Shown: one piece after another, positions 32,631 through 39,450 of the stretch | Layout of the letters: the number at the start of each line of letters is the position of its first letter | Numbering within the stretch: position 1 is the first letter of the stretch | Assembly: GCF_018919395.1 (NCBI RefSeq) | Contig: NZ_JAHLME010000012.1 | Coordinates: forward strand, 1 to 39,450 | Origin: Geomonas azotofigens | GTDB lineage: Bacteria; Desulfobacterota; Desulfuromonadia; Geobacterales; Geobacteraceae | Direction: 5' to 3' | Length of the DNA: 39,450 nucleotides | Made by a program: the position numbers and the translations under genes | The notes under the pieces: generated by a model | The model's database searches: none | What the model saw: the letters and a program-made list of their open reading frames with translations, nothing else | Told to the model about the DNA's origin: nothing

Positions 32631-34136
32631 ATGAAGGTCCTACTCGTCTACCCCAAGTACCCCGATACCTATTGGAGTTTCCGCCATGCAATGCTTTTTA
32701 TCGGGAAAAAAGCCGCCTTTCCTCCCCTGGGTCTTCTTACTGTCGCTGCGATCATCCCGGACGGCTGGAGTATGAAGCTCACCGATCTCAACGTCGAGCC
32801 TCTTTCTGATGATGACCTGCGATGGGCCGACTATGTATTCATCAGTGCCATGACGGTCCAGAGGGAGTCCGCACGGGAAGTACTGGCGCGATGCAAGGCC
32901 CTTGGGATCAAGACCGTTGCGGGAGGCCCCCTTTTCTCGGCATGCCATGACGAATTCCCCGACGTGGACCACCTGGTGCTCGGCGAAGCAGAGGTCACGC
33001 TACCGCGGTTTCTGTCAGACCTCGACCACAAGAAGCCGGAACGCCTCTACCTCTCCGACGAGCGCCCCGAGCTCTCCCGTACCCCGATCCCGCGCTGGTC
33101 GCTGATCGACATGCGCAAGTACGCGTCCATGAACGTCCAGTATTCCAGGGGATGTCCTTTCGACTGCGAGTTTTGCGACATCACCGCGATGTTCGGTCAC
33201 ACCCCGAGAACCAAAACCACCGAACAGGTCATAGCCGAACTGGAGACGCTCTACTCCAGGGGGTGGCGCGGAGGGGTTTTTTTCGTCGACGACAACTTCA
33301 TTGGCGACAAGCGGAAGCTGAAAGCCGAGGTCCTTCCGGCGATGACCGCCTGGATGGAGGCGCACCGGCACCCGTTCTTCTTCTATACCGAGGCGTCCAT
33401 CAACCTTGCCGACGACCCGCGCCTCCTGGAGTTGATGGTCGCGGCCGGGTTCCAGGAGGTCTTCATCGGCATCGAAAGCCCGGAAAAGGATTCGCTGAGG
33501 GAAACGGGCAAACTGCAAAACGACAACCGCGATCTCCTTGCCTCGGTGCGTTCTATCCAACGGGCCGGGCTCCAGGTGCAGGGGGGCTTCATCGTGGGCT
33601 TCGACAGTGACTCGCCGGCCATCTTCGACAAGCAGCTCCGCTTCATTCAGGACAGCGGCATCGTTACGGCCATGGTGGGAATACTGATGGTACTGCGGGG
33701 CACCAAGTTGCATAGCCGGCTCGCCAGCGAGGGAAGGATCATCAGCACGGCCAACGGGAACAACACCGATACCACCCTCACATTCGAACCGAAGATGAGC
33801 CCGCAGGTGCTGGTGGAAGGGTACCAGCGGCTCGTGAAGACCATATATTCCCCGGATTACTTCTACGAGCGCATCATGACCTTCCTGAAAGAGTACCAGC
33901 TCTCCGGGCCATCCCCGTTTTCCACGCTGCAGTGGCGCGACCTCAAGGCATTCTTTCGATCCATGCTGTTCCTGGGGATCCTGGGCAAGGAGCGGCTGCA
34001 CTACTGGAAGGTTTTCGCCTGGACGCTCCTCAGAAAGCCGCGGCTACTCCCGTTGACCATAACGCTGACCATCTACGGCTTTCATTTCCGCACCGTTTCC
34101 GACCAGATCTGCCCCTACCCGGCGACCGAGGAGTAG
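32631..34136 (+). CDS. B12-binding-domain radical SAM protein (DUF4070 type)
   Basis: The 501-residue protein has a cobalamin-binding-like N-terminal domain (1-130, MKVLLVYPKYPDTYW), lacking a clear DxHxxG motif. A radical SAM domain follows with C175-x3-C179-x2-C182 (YSRGCPFDCEFCD) for the 4Fe-4S cluster and GVFFVDDNFIGDKRK. The C-terminal part (about 350-480) matches the DUF4070 layout. Members modify lipids, cofactors or secondary metabolites, such as hopanoid-type methylation. The substrate here is unknown. GGAGGG precedes the ATG at 32631. An in-frame ATG at 32580 lacks a site. It is followed directly by a 41-bp tandem array. Confidence 0.9.
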   Translation: MKVLLVYPKYPDTYWSFRHAMLFIGKKAAFPPLGLLTVAAIIPDGWSMKLTDLNVEPLSDDDLRWADYVFISAMTVQRESAREVLARCKALGIKTVAGGPLFSACHDEFPDVDHLVLGEAEVTLPRFLSDLDHKKPERLYLSDERPELSRTPIPRWSLIDMRKYASMNVQYSRGCPFDCEFCDITAMFGHTPRTKTTEQVIAELETLYSRGWRGGVFFVDDNFIGDKRKLKAEVLPAMTAWMEAHRHPFFFYTEASINLADDPRLLELMVAAGFQEVFIGIESPEKDSLRETGKLQNDNRDLLASVRSIQRAGLQVQGGFIVGFDSDSPAIFDKQLRFIQDSGIVTAMVGILMVLRGTKLHSRLASEGRIISTANGNNTDTTLTFEPKMSPQVLVEGYQRLVKTIYSPDYFYERIMTFLKEYQLSGPSPFSTLQWRDLKAFFRSMLFLGILGKERLHYWKVFAWTLLRKPRLLPLTITLTIYGFHFRTVSDQICPYPATEE

Positions 34137-34139
34137 CCG

Positions 34140-34634
34140 GAACCCGAAGCTAAGAAGATCGGACTCGATCTTAAAGTTCCAAGGCCGAAGTTAGGAACTT
34201 CAGGCACGACCATAAAATCCGGTGGACGAAGTTAACAGCTTCGGGCTTGATCTTAAAATCCGGAGCACGAAGTTAACAAGATTGGACCCGATCTTAAAAT
34301 CCGGAGCACGAAGTTAACCACTTTGGGCTCGATCTTAAAATCCGGAGCACCAAGTTAACAAGATTGGGCTCGATCTTAAAATCCGGAGCACGAAGTTAAC
34401 AAGATTGGGCCCGATCTTAAAATCCGGAGCACGAAGTTAACAAGATGGGACCCGATCTTAAAATCCGGAGCACGAAGTTAACAAGATGGGGCCCGATCTT
34501 AAAATCCGGAGCACGAAGTTAACAAGATGGGACCCGATCTTAAAATCCGGAGCACGAAGTTAACAAGATGGGGCCCGATCTTAAAATCCGGAGCACGAAG
34601 TTAACAAGATGGGGCCCGATCCTAAAACTTCGAG
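34140..34634. repeat. Twelve tandem copies of a 41-bp palindrome-bearing unit
   Basis: GTTAAC occurs at 34231 and every 41 bp to 34600 (ten sites), with degenerate copies phased at 34190 and 34149. The unit has GAAGTTAACAAGAT, GGGCCCGATCTT and AAAATCCGGAGCAC. AAGAT(T/G)GGGCCCGATCTT is itself a near-palindrome. The last seven copies are almost identical and the first copies are diverged. Stops occur in each frame, so it is not coding. There are no spacers, so it is not CRISPR. Confidence 0.95.
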
Positions 34635-34721
34635 ATCGGCCTTGGCAGGGTTGGCTTCTGTCGTGATATTTGCAGGGTGTGGAGTAGGAGAGATGGCTAA
34701 GGAGGGATAGGTTGCAACGAG

Positions 34722-34754
34722 CGAAGGCCCTGATCCTGAGGATGAGGGCCTTCG
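34722..34754. terminator. Hairpin between the 41-bp array and the FN3 gene
   Basis: The perfect 10-bp stem CGAAGGCCCT / AGGGCCTTCG has a 13-base loop and is followed on the plus strand by GTTTTGG. It probably ends the converging FN3 gene. Confidence 0.6.
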
Positions 34755-34771
34755 GTTTTGGTGGACCGGGA

Positions 34772-35443
34772 TCAAAGGATCCTGAGGCTGATGATGGAGG
34801 ACCACTCGCTCTGGCCGCTGGGCCCCGAGCAATAGACCTTGAAATAATACAATTGCCCGGGCTCCAGCCCGGTTAGCTCCATGCTCCGCGACTTGTGGAA
34901 CGGCCCGACGGTCGACCAGGACTCCGGCAGTGAAGGATCGCCCTTGCAGATCCCCACGTAGTAGGCCATTGCCCCTGGCACCCTGTTAACGGTGATGAGG
35001 GCGACACCCGACTTGCCGTGCTTCGCCTTCGGGTTTTGCGGGGCAGTCACCTCGATGTGGAGCGCCCCCTTGGATGCCTTCATCTTCGGGCGCAGGTCCA
35101 ATTCGCTGATGAGTGTAGGCTTGTTTTCCGTCACGGACCTGTAGGCCGCCCAGTTGATCAGCATCGTCGTGTGCAGTTCGACTATCGGGCGTGAGGCGTC
35201 CCGCTCTACCTTCTTGAAACGGTTGCCGCTCTCGGCCTCCTTAGTGACAGCGAGATGGCCTGCCCCGAGACTCCTGAGTACGTCGAGTTGGCACAACGGT
35301 TTCGGGATGGCGCCCTCGCCTTGAAAGTCCTTGTGGCGGGCAAAGGCGTCCGCGAGGTTGATGGCGAAGTTGCCCAGTTCGACGTGCGACATGTCCCGGA
35401 CGTTGACGTCGACAATATCGAGTAGCGGATGAAGTATCGACAT
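34772..35443 (-). CDS. FN3-domain protein of unknown function
   Basis: The first half (about 1-110) of this 223-residue protein is a helical domain that I do not recognise (HVELGNFAINLADAFARHKDF). The second half (about 125-223) is FN3-like (GVALITVNRVPGAMAYYVGICKG, LTGLEPGQLYYFKVYCSGPSG). There is no signal peptide, unlike the other FN3 proteins here, so it may be cytoplasmic or exported by another route. GGAGGT precedes the ATG at 35443. A similar layout is sometimes used by phage- or contractile-injection-linked proteins, but nothing else here shows that directly. Confidence 0.65.
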   Translation of the reverse strand: MSILHPLLDIVDVNVRDMSHVELGNFAINLADAFARHKDFQGEGAIPKPLCQLDVLRSLGAGHLAVTKEAESGNRFKKVERDASRPIVELHTTMLINWAAYRSVTENKPTLISELDLRPKMKASKGALHIEVTAPQNPKAKHGKSGVALITVNRVPGAMAYYVGICKGDPSLPESWSTVGPFHKSRSMELTGLEPGQLYYFKVYCSGPSGQSEWSSIISLRIL

Positions 35444-35714
35444 GTATTACCTCCATAGTTTGAGGGGGAGCCATGTTGCGATTGTATTACATCCGAATGC
35501 GCAAAAAATTAAGCCACGCCAACAATCCCAAGTCAAGAAACTTTTTTAACGGGGCTAGGGGATCGACCGATGCGGGCACCCCGATTGCCTCAGGATTTCT
35601 CTCAACGTGATCCCGTTGGGGGTAGCGTCGGCAGCATCGTTGCTAATGCGGATGCCGTGTGGCAACCTTCCCCAAGTTTGTGTGGAAGTGAACAAGCCAT
35701 GGCGGAGGAGCCCC

Positions 35715-35882
35715 ATGAGTGACCTGCTTGAGGACCTGCTGGCTTTTTTCTATGCCACCCCAGACGAGCCGGTCTCCTGTGCCCGGTGCGGCAGGGATCT
35801 GTCCCAGGGGGAGAACTACGGGTTGAATGAGAACGGAGAGCCACTCTGCGTGGACTGCAGTGATCAGGAGGACGAGGAATAA
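35715..35882 (+). CDS. Zinc-ribbon-like microprotein
   Basis: The 55-residue protein has C22-x2-C25 (SCARCGRDL) and C45-x2-C48 (LCVDCSD), the four-cysteine pattern of a small zinc ribbon, between an N-terminal helix and an acidic tail. GGAGGAG four bases upstream supports the ATG at 35715. The next gene starts 20 bp after its stop, so they are probably co-transcribed. Function is unknown; a nucleic-acid or protein adaptor role is possible. Confidence 0.6.
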   Translation: MSDLLEDLLAFFYATPDEPVSCARCGRDLSQGENYGLNENGEPLCVDCSDQEDEE

Positions 35883-35901
35883 ACACCGGAGGGAGCACAC
35901 C

Positions 35902-36381
35902 ATGAACAGCGACAGCAAGCAATCCCCTCTTCAGCATGCCCCCTGGCTGGACATCGCCCGCCAAGAAATTGGCCAAAAGGAAGTAGTCGGCCACGAGGAC
36001 AACCCGAGAATACTTGCCTACCATGCCACGACCACCCTGAAAGCCACCGACGACGAGACACCGTGGTGTTCCTCCTTCGTCAATTGGTGTCTCAAGCAGG
36101 CGGGCATAAAAGGCACCAACTCTGCCGCTGCAAAAAGCTGGGTCCACTGGGGGGTGCCGTCTGGCCCTGTCCCGGGAGCGATCACCGTTATCTGTAGCAG
36201 CAAAGCAACCGACCGCAGTTTTTCAACCTCCGGCGCACATGTCGGCTTCCTCATCGAAGAGACCGCCACCCACTTTAGACTGCTGGGAGGAAATCAAAGC
36301 AATACCGTGAAGGAGTCGAGTTTTCCCAAAAAGAGCTGGACCTTGCTGGGGCGACGCTGGCCCGAGAATAGTCACCAGTGA
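35902..36381 (+). CDS. TIGR02594/NlpC-P60-like peptidoglycan hydrolase
   Basis: The 159-residue protein has the cysteine-peptidase motif PWCSSFVNWCLKQAG (54-68, catalytic C56), H113 in SGAHVGFLIEE and N131 in LLGGNQSN, with the spacing of the TIGR02594/NlpC-P60-like fold. Such enzymes cut peptide bonds in cell-wall stems. There is no signal peptide, so export by phage lysis or a secretion system, or a non-wall role, must be considered. The start at 35902 follows GGAGGG. It is followed after 16 bp by a small exported protein. Confidence 0.78.
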   Translation: MNSDSKQSPLQHAPWLDIARQEIGQKEVVGHEDNPRILAYHATTTLKATDDETPWCSSFVNWCLKQAGIKGTNSAAAKSWVHWGVPSGPVPGAITVICSSKATDRSFSTSGAHVGFLIEETATHFRLLGGNQSNTVKESSFPKKSWTLLGRRWPENSHQ

Positions 36382-36397
36382 GAATATGAGGAGTGAG

Positions 36398-36874
36398 ATG
36401 AAGATGATGCACCTTGCAGGGATAGTTGTTATGCTTCTAGCAGCCCAAGTCGCCGCAGCCGAGCAACCGTCACGTGACGAGCAACGGCAGGAGCCTCGAC
36501 GAGCCACGCCGCACCCTCCCCAGTCACCCTTGCGTTTCACCCTGGTAAAAGGAAAGGAGCGGCAGTCACTGGAAGTCACCTACCTCGATCCCAAGACCAT
36601 CGTCTTCAAAATTGCGAAGTCCGGGGCCTGCAGTCGACATGAGCAAGGGAAAGCCAGGATCGCTGGTTACTGGTGGTTAGGAGCAGAGACGGATGAAAAC
36701 GAGGCAGGAGAAGCAATTGCAGTGCAGGAGTACACCTACAGCAAAAACAACCAGTGCACCATCGACCTTCGGATCGATGAAGGAGAGTGGTTACAGGCAA
36801 CGATACGGGAGTCGACGGAGTGTAGTCCCGACTGTCATCTGTCAGCAGAGTCGATGCGCCTGAGAAAACAGTAA
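36398..36874 (+). CDS. Small exported Cys-containing protein, possible immunity protein
   Basis: The signal peptide (MKMMHLAGIVVMLLAAQVAAA) is followed by a basic Pro-rich stretch, then a beta-rich domain with four cysteines (SGAC, NNQC, STEC, PDC), which could form two disulfides in the periplasm. I do not recognise the family. GAGGAG just upstream favours the ATG at 36398; starts at 36386 and 36404 are possible. It lies 16 bp after a peptidoglycan-hydrolase gene without signal peptide, the order of effector then periplasmic immunity protein in amidase toxin pairs. That pairing is inferred. Confidence 0.65.
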   Translation: MKMMHLAGIVVMLLAAQVAAAEQPSRDEQRQEPRRATPHPPQSPLRFTLVKGKERQSLEVTYLDPKTIVFKIAKSGACSRHEQGKARIAGYWWLGAETDENEAGEAIAVQEYTYSKNNQCTIDLRIDEGEWLQATIRESTECSPDCHLSAESMRLRKQ

Positions 36875-37025
36875 GCCATTCGTCAAAATGCGGCCCAAAC
36901 GTCAAAATATCAATGCCCCCCATCCTCATCTGCCATCGCTCCCGCGATCATTAAGCTTGATTCTTCCGCTCCGTTAATCTAAATTGCATTTAACCTACCG
37001 CCTAAATGAACCTGACGAGGGCGAG

Positions 37026-38000
37026 ATGCCAGCAGATTACATCAAGCAATTCACCAGCCTTAAGCGCGCTCCCGGTTCGGTCTGGACCGATTCGACCAAA
37101 GGCAGGGCTCCCCACAAGCCGTTCCTGCTGTTGGCGGTGATGGACCTGGTACAGCGCGGTGTCATAACCGCCCCGTTCATAGATGCATCAGGTGACCTGA
37201 TCGAACTGAATGAGCTCTTCTGTCTCTACTGGCGACGCATCATTCCCCTTGGTCAGACCAGCAGCATCGCTTTCCCGTTTTCCCGACTAGACAGGGAGCC
37301 GTTCTGGCACCTCGTCCCTCAGCCGGGCAAGCAGCTTTCCGACGCCGTCATCAACAACACCGCCACAGTCACTTATCTAAGGAAGCACATCCTTGGAGCC
37401 ACGTTGGACGACGACCTCTTCCTGCTTATGAAGTCTGAAGCAGGCAGAGAGGCCTTGAGAGAAGCCTTACTGCAGTCATGCTTTTCCGAGATGGCGCAAC
37501 TGCTCCTGCGCGAGCAGTCGACCATCAATCGTGAAGCCTCCGAGTACAGCCGTATCCTTGAGGAAAAGTCGCACCTACCGCTAGTGAAGGAAATCGTTGA
37601 GGCAGAAATTTATCGTCCCGCCGCGCGTGCCCAGGCTTTTCGAAGGATGGTCATCAAGGCCTATGACCACCGCTGTGCCTTGTGCGGGGTTCGCATCATC
37701 ACCCCAGAGCAACACACCGCAGTAGATGCCGCCCACATCGTCCCCTGGAGCAAAACCCAAAACGACGACATCCGAAACGGCATGGCCCTCTGCAAGCTTT
37801 GTCACTGGGCTTTTGACGAAGGGATGATGGGCGTCTCCACCAACTACAATGTCCTTACATCCCGTCAGATCATGGCAGATCCTAACGTCCCAGGATTTTT
37901 GCTGACCCTCAACGGCCGCGCCATGATCCCGCCCCAGGACCATGACCTCTGGCCGGCCCAGGAATACCTGTCGGAACATCGGAAGGAATGGCGGTTATAA
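37026..38000 (+). CDS. HNH endonuclease with ScoMcrA-like N-terminal domain (possible type IV restriction)
   Basis: This 324-residue nuclease has a C-terminal HNH domain. C217-x2-C220 and C256-x2-C259 form a zinc site, and H237 (DAAHIVPWS), N251 and H260 (LCHWAFD) are the HNH residues. The N-terminal half begins with KGRAPHKPFLLLAVMDLV and ELFCLYWRRII, as in the sulfur-binding-domain/McrA-like HNH proteins that cut modified DNA. It is therefore a candidate type IV (modification-dependent) restriction enzyme. No modification genes are nearby, consistent with a stand-alone defence. GAGG precedes the ATG at 37026. A TTG at 36984 has no site. The modified base recognised is unknown. Confidence 0.82.
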   Translation: MPADYIKQFTSLKRAPGSVWTDSTKGRAPHKPFLLLAVMDLVQRGVITAPFIDASGDLIELNELFCLYWRRIIPLGQTSSIAFPFSRLDREPFWHLVPQPGKQLSDAVINNTATVTYLRKHILGATLDDDLFLLMKSEAGREALREALLQSCFSEMAQLLLREQSTINREASEYSRILEEKSHLPLVKEIVEAEIYRPAARAQAFRRMVIKAYDHRCALCGVRIITPEQHTAVDAAHIVPWSKTQNDDIRNGMALCKLCHWAFDEGMMGVSTNYNVLTSRQIMADPNVPGFLLTLNGRAMIPPQDHDLWPAQEYLSEHRKEWRL

Positions 38001-38047
38001 GGCATCATCCTTAATCACAGAAGATGACAAAAAGAAGAGGTGAACAA

Positions 38048-38275
38048 ATGGCAATTGTAACAGAGCTTATCCATCAACCACTCGAAAGGGAATCACGGCA
38101 CACGGAGGTAGCCTGCACCTATGCAGTCATAGAGACCGATGGGAAGAAGTTCCTTCAGTTGGACACGTATGGGTCAGCACAGAGAGAAATCAAAGGCAAG
38201 AAAAGCCAAAGCGTCAGGCTCTCGCCAGAAGCCATCGCGCAAATTAAGAAGATCTTTGTTCAGCATGGGCTTTAG
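38048..38275 (+). CDS. Small conserved protein near restriction genes
   Basis: The 75-residue protein includes RHTEVACTYAVIETDGKKFLQLDTYGSAQRE and a C-terminal helix SPEAIAQIKKIF. I recognise this as a widespread short family without a known function; in databases similar proteins are, from memory, often mislabelled as methionyl-tRNA formyltransferase. GAGG lies eight bases before the ATG at 38048. It sits between an HNH nuclease and a NERD nuclease with short gaps, so it may be part of the same defence-related unit. Confidence 0.65.
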   Translation: MAIVTELIHQPLERESRHTEVACTYAVIETDGKKFLQLDTYGSAQREIKGKKSQSVRLSPEAIAQIKKIFVQHGL

Positions 38276-38303
38276 CCGGACTCCATATTGACAGGGGAGA
38301 AGA

Positions 38304-39353
38304 ATGGTTATCAAAAAATGTGACAGCCGAGAGGGCGACGTTCAGGAATTGCAACGACTGCTTGGTTGCCAAATATCCACGAAACAGCGGTTCCTCATAG
38401 AGCGGGAGATGAAGTGCATCGGGTCTGGGGTCCGGGGTGAGGAAAGTTCGGCATACTACATCGATTTCCGCTACCGTGACAACGAAAACTGGGCAATCAT
38501 CCATGATCTGCGACTGGAACTCAACGGGTTTGTGGCCCAGATCGACCACCTGCTTATCAACCGGTTCCTTGACGTGTACGTACTTGAGTCAAAGAACTAT
38601 TACTACGGAATCAAGATCAGCCCGGAGGGAGAATTCCTCGCCTGGAATGGCAGATCCTTCGTCGGCATCGAATCTCCCATCGAACAAAACAAGCGGCACA
38701 TCCATCTCCTCGAAAAGGTCATCGCCCAACGCGGGCTGCTGCCCGCCAGACTTGGAATTACTATGCCTGCCGCATATCACAACTACGTCCTCATCGCACC
38801 CAATTCCAGGATTGACCGTCCTGCGCCTGCCCAATATGATACAAGTGCGGTCATCAAAGCGGATGCACTTGTGGAAGCCATAGGAAAACGTGTAGACGCA
38901 ATGGGGGTGATTAATACACTCGCGTCAGCGGCAAAGATTGTCTCGGCAGAAACACTGGAAACCTTCGCGCGCACCCTGGCTCGCCTCCATCGGCCAGCGA
39001 AAATAGATTATGGCGCAAAGTTCGGGGTGGCCGTCCAGGACTCCACACCGTCGGCAAAGGAAGCACCCATAAGTACCGAGGCCGCCAAGGAGACGAAAAA
39101 GGTTACCTGTGAAGCCTGCGGTGTCGAAGTCGAAAGCAAGGTTGTTTACTTCTGCAGAATGAACAAGGCGAAGTTTGGCGGCAAAATCCTCTGCCAGACT
39201 TGCCAGAGGCAGCCTATACAAGCCGAAAAAGCGGAAGTCATCGAGTTGACGGAAACTGCCGAGGCAGAATCAGGTCACGGAAGCTGTGAAAAATGTGGGA
39301 CTCCGGTGGACAAGAAGGTGATCCGTAAGCTTCCCCTGGAAATAGACACTTGA
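38304..39353 (+). CDS. NERD-domain nuclease with zinc-ribbon tail, C-terminus cut by an IS element
   Basis: The NERD (nuclease-related) domain spans about 35-180: GVRGEESSAYYIDF, then D81 in AQIDHLLI and E95-x-K97 in VLESKNY, a PD-(D/E)xK-like site. After a linker a zinc ribbon shows CEACG...FC...CQTCQ, and a second ribbon begins CEKCGTPVDKKVI but lacks its second cysteine pair. It runs instead into RKLPLEIDT and a stop. The first ribbon shows how the second should continue, so the end has been replaced by the left end of an IS3-type element whose sequence supplies the TGA. The NERD core is intact and may still work. The start at 38304 follows GGGGAG. Confidence 0.8.
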   Translation: MVIKKCDSREGDVQELQRLLGCQISTKQRFLIEREMKCIGSGVRGEESSAYYIDFRYRDNENWAIIHDLRLELNGFVAQIDHLLINRFLDVYVLESKNYYYGIKISPEGEFLAWNGRSFVGIESPIEQNKRHIHLLEKVIAQRGLLPARLGITMPAAYHNYVLIAPNSRIDRPAPAQYDTSAVIKADALVEAIGKRVDAMGVINTLASAAKIVSAETLETFARTLARLHRPAKIDYGAKFGVAVQDSTPSAKEAPISTEAAKETKKVTCEACGVEVESKVVYFCRMNKAKFGGKILCQTCQRQPIQAEKAEVIELTETAEAESGHGSCEKCGTPVDKKVIRKLPLEIDT

Positions 39354-39450
39354 AAAGTAGAGCTTTCTGGCATTATTTAACGCCAGGAGGTTTCACATGA
39401 AGAAGTCACGCTTCACTGAGACACAGATCGTCTCGATCCTCAAGGAGGCC
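39329..39450 (+). mobile_element. Left end of an IS3-family insertion sequence (partial)
   Basis: The element starts somewhere near 39320-39352 and runs off the right edge. Its left end has TGGAAATAGACACTTGAAAA and a strong ribosome site CCAGGAGG before the transposase ATG. The inverted repeat cannot be paired because the other end is outside the window. Confidence 0.75.
39397..39450 (+). CDS. IS3-family transposase OrfA, N-terminus only
   Basis: The visible 18 codons read MKKSRFTETQIVSILKEA, the classic opening of the helix-turn-helix OrfA of IS3-family elements (IS407-like group). AGGAGG lies six bases before the ATG. The gene continues beyond the window. Expression of the full transposase normally needs a frameshift with OrfB, which cannot be checked here. 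Confidence 0.88.
   Translation, partial: MKKSRFTETQIVSILKEA

Noticed and set aside
34140..34634. CRISPR array
   Set aside because: The 41-bp units are contiguous, with no unique spacers, and no cas genes are near.
35444..35714. tRNA or attachment site at the start of the accessory region
   Set aside because: No cloverleaf or anticodon arm could be drawn, and no duplicated edge sequence was seen in the window.

Overview
The window looks like a chromosomal segment of a Geobacteraceae bacterium (Geobacter / Citrifermentans / Geomonas type). GC is high and most genes are single transcription units. The segment carries a MocR regulator, chemotaxis and diguanylate cyclase genes, an acetate-family transporter, secreted proteases with fibronectin-type repeats, and many intergenic palindromes built from GCAAAG/GCGGAG words. 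That placement is inferred from gene content and style, because no 16S gene lies inside the window.

Layout. The left edge (1-330) is the leader and promoter of a ribosomal RNA operon reading leftwards out of the window. Next come a DMT-superfamily exporter, a YtxH-like protein, a small Cys-rich protein, a MocR-type regulator with a well-formed operator region, and a family 2 glycosyltransferase. At 5161-6475 a probable molybdenum/tungsten-cofactor riboswitch with its own terminator precedes a two-gene operon: a protein resembling the N-terminal domain of archaeal TiaS and a small four-cysteine protein. I consider this the most unusual system in the window. A DUF1003 membrane protein, a large S8 protease with five near-identical 92-residue repeats and a CsgD-like LuxR regulator follow.

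From 13018 to 14480 a split ArsP-like permease and a PadR repressor form an operon whose promoter is covered by two palindromes. Then come a chemoreceptor, a 1214-residue secreted repeat protein, a small secreted protein, a two-helix membrane protein, an orphan Cys-tail protein, a double hot-dog thioesterase, a cNMP-domain diguanylate cyclase, an OmpA-like lipoprotein, a small basic protein and an MFS transporter. The 650 bp between the MFS gene and the next gene is almost all repeats, including four tandem copies of a 104 bp unit. A membrane protein, a SatP/YaaH acetate transporter with possible sigma-54 control, an S53 (sedolisin) protease and a B12-binding-type radical SAM protein follow.

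Right of 34137 the character changes to accessory DNA. There are twelve tandem copies of a 41 bp palindrome-bearing unit, an FN3 protein, a zinc-ribbon microprotein, a TIGR02594-like peptidoglycan hydrolase next to a small exported protein (a possible effector/immunity pair), an HNH nuclease of ScoMcrA-like layout, a small conserved protein, and a NERD-domain nuclease whose C-terminus appears cut off by an IS3-family element running off the right edge. This looks like a small defence or competition island.

Limits. All family names are from recognition of the translated sequence. No database search, RNA covariance model or alignment was run.
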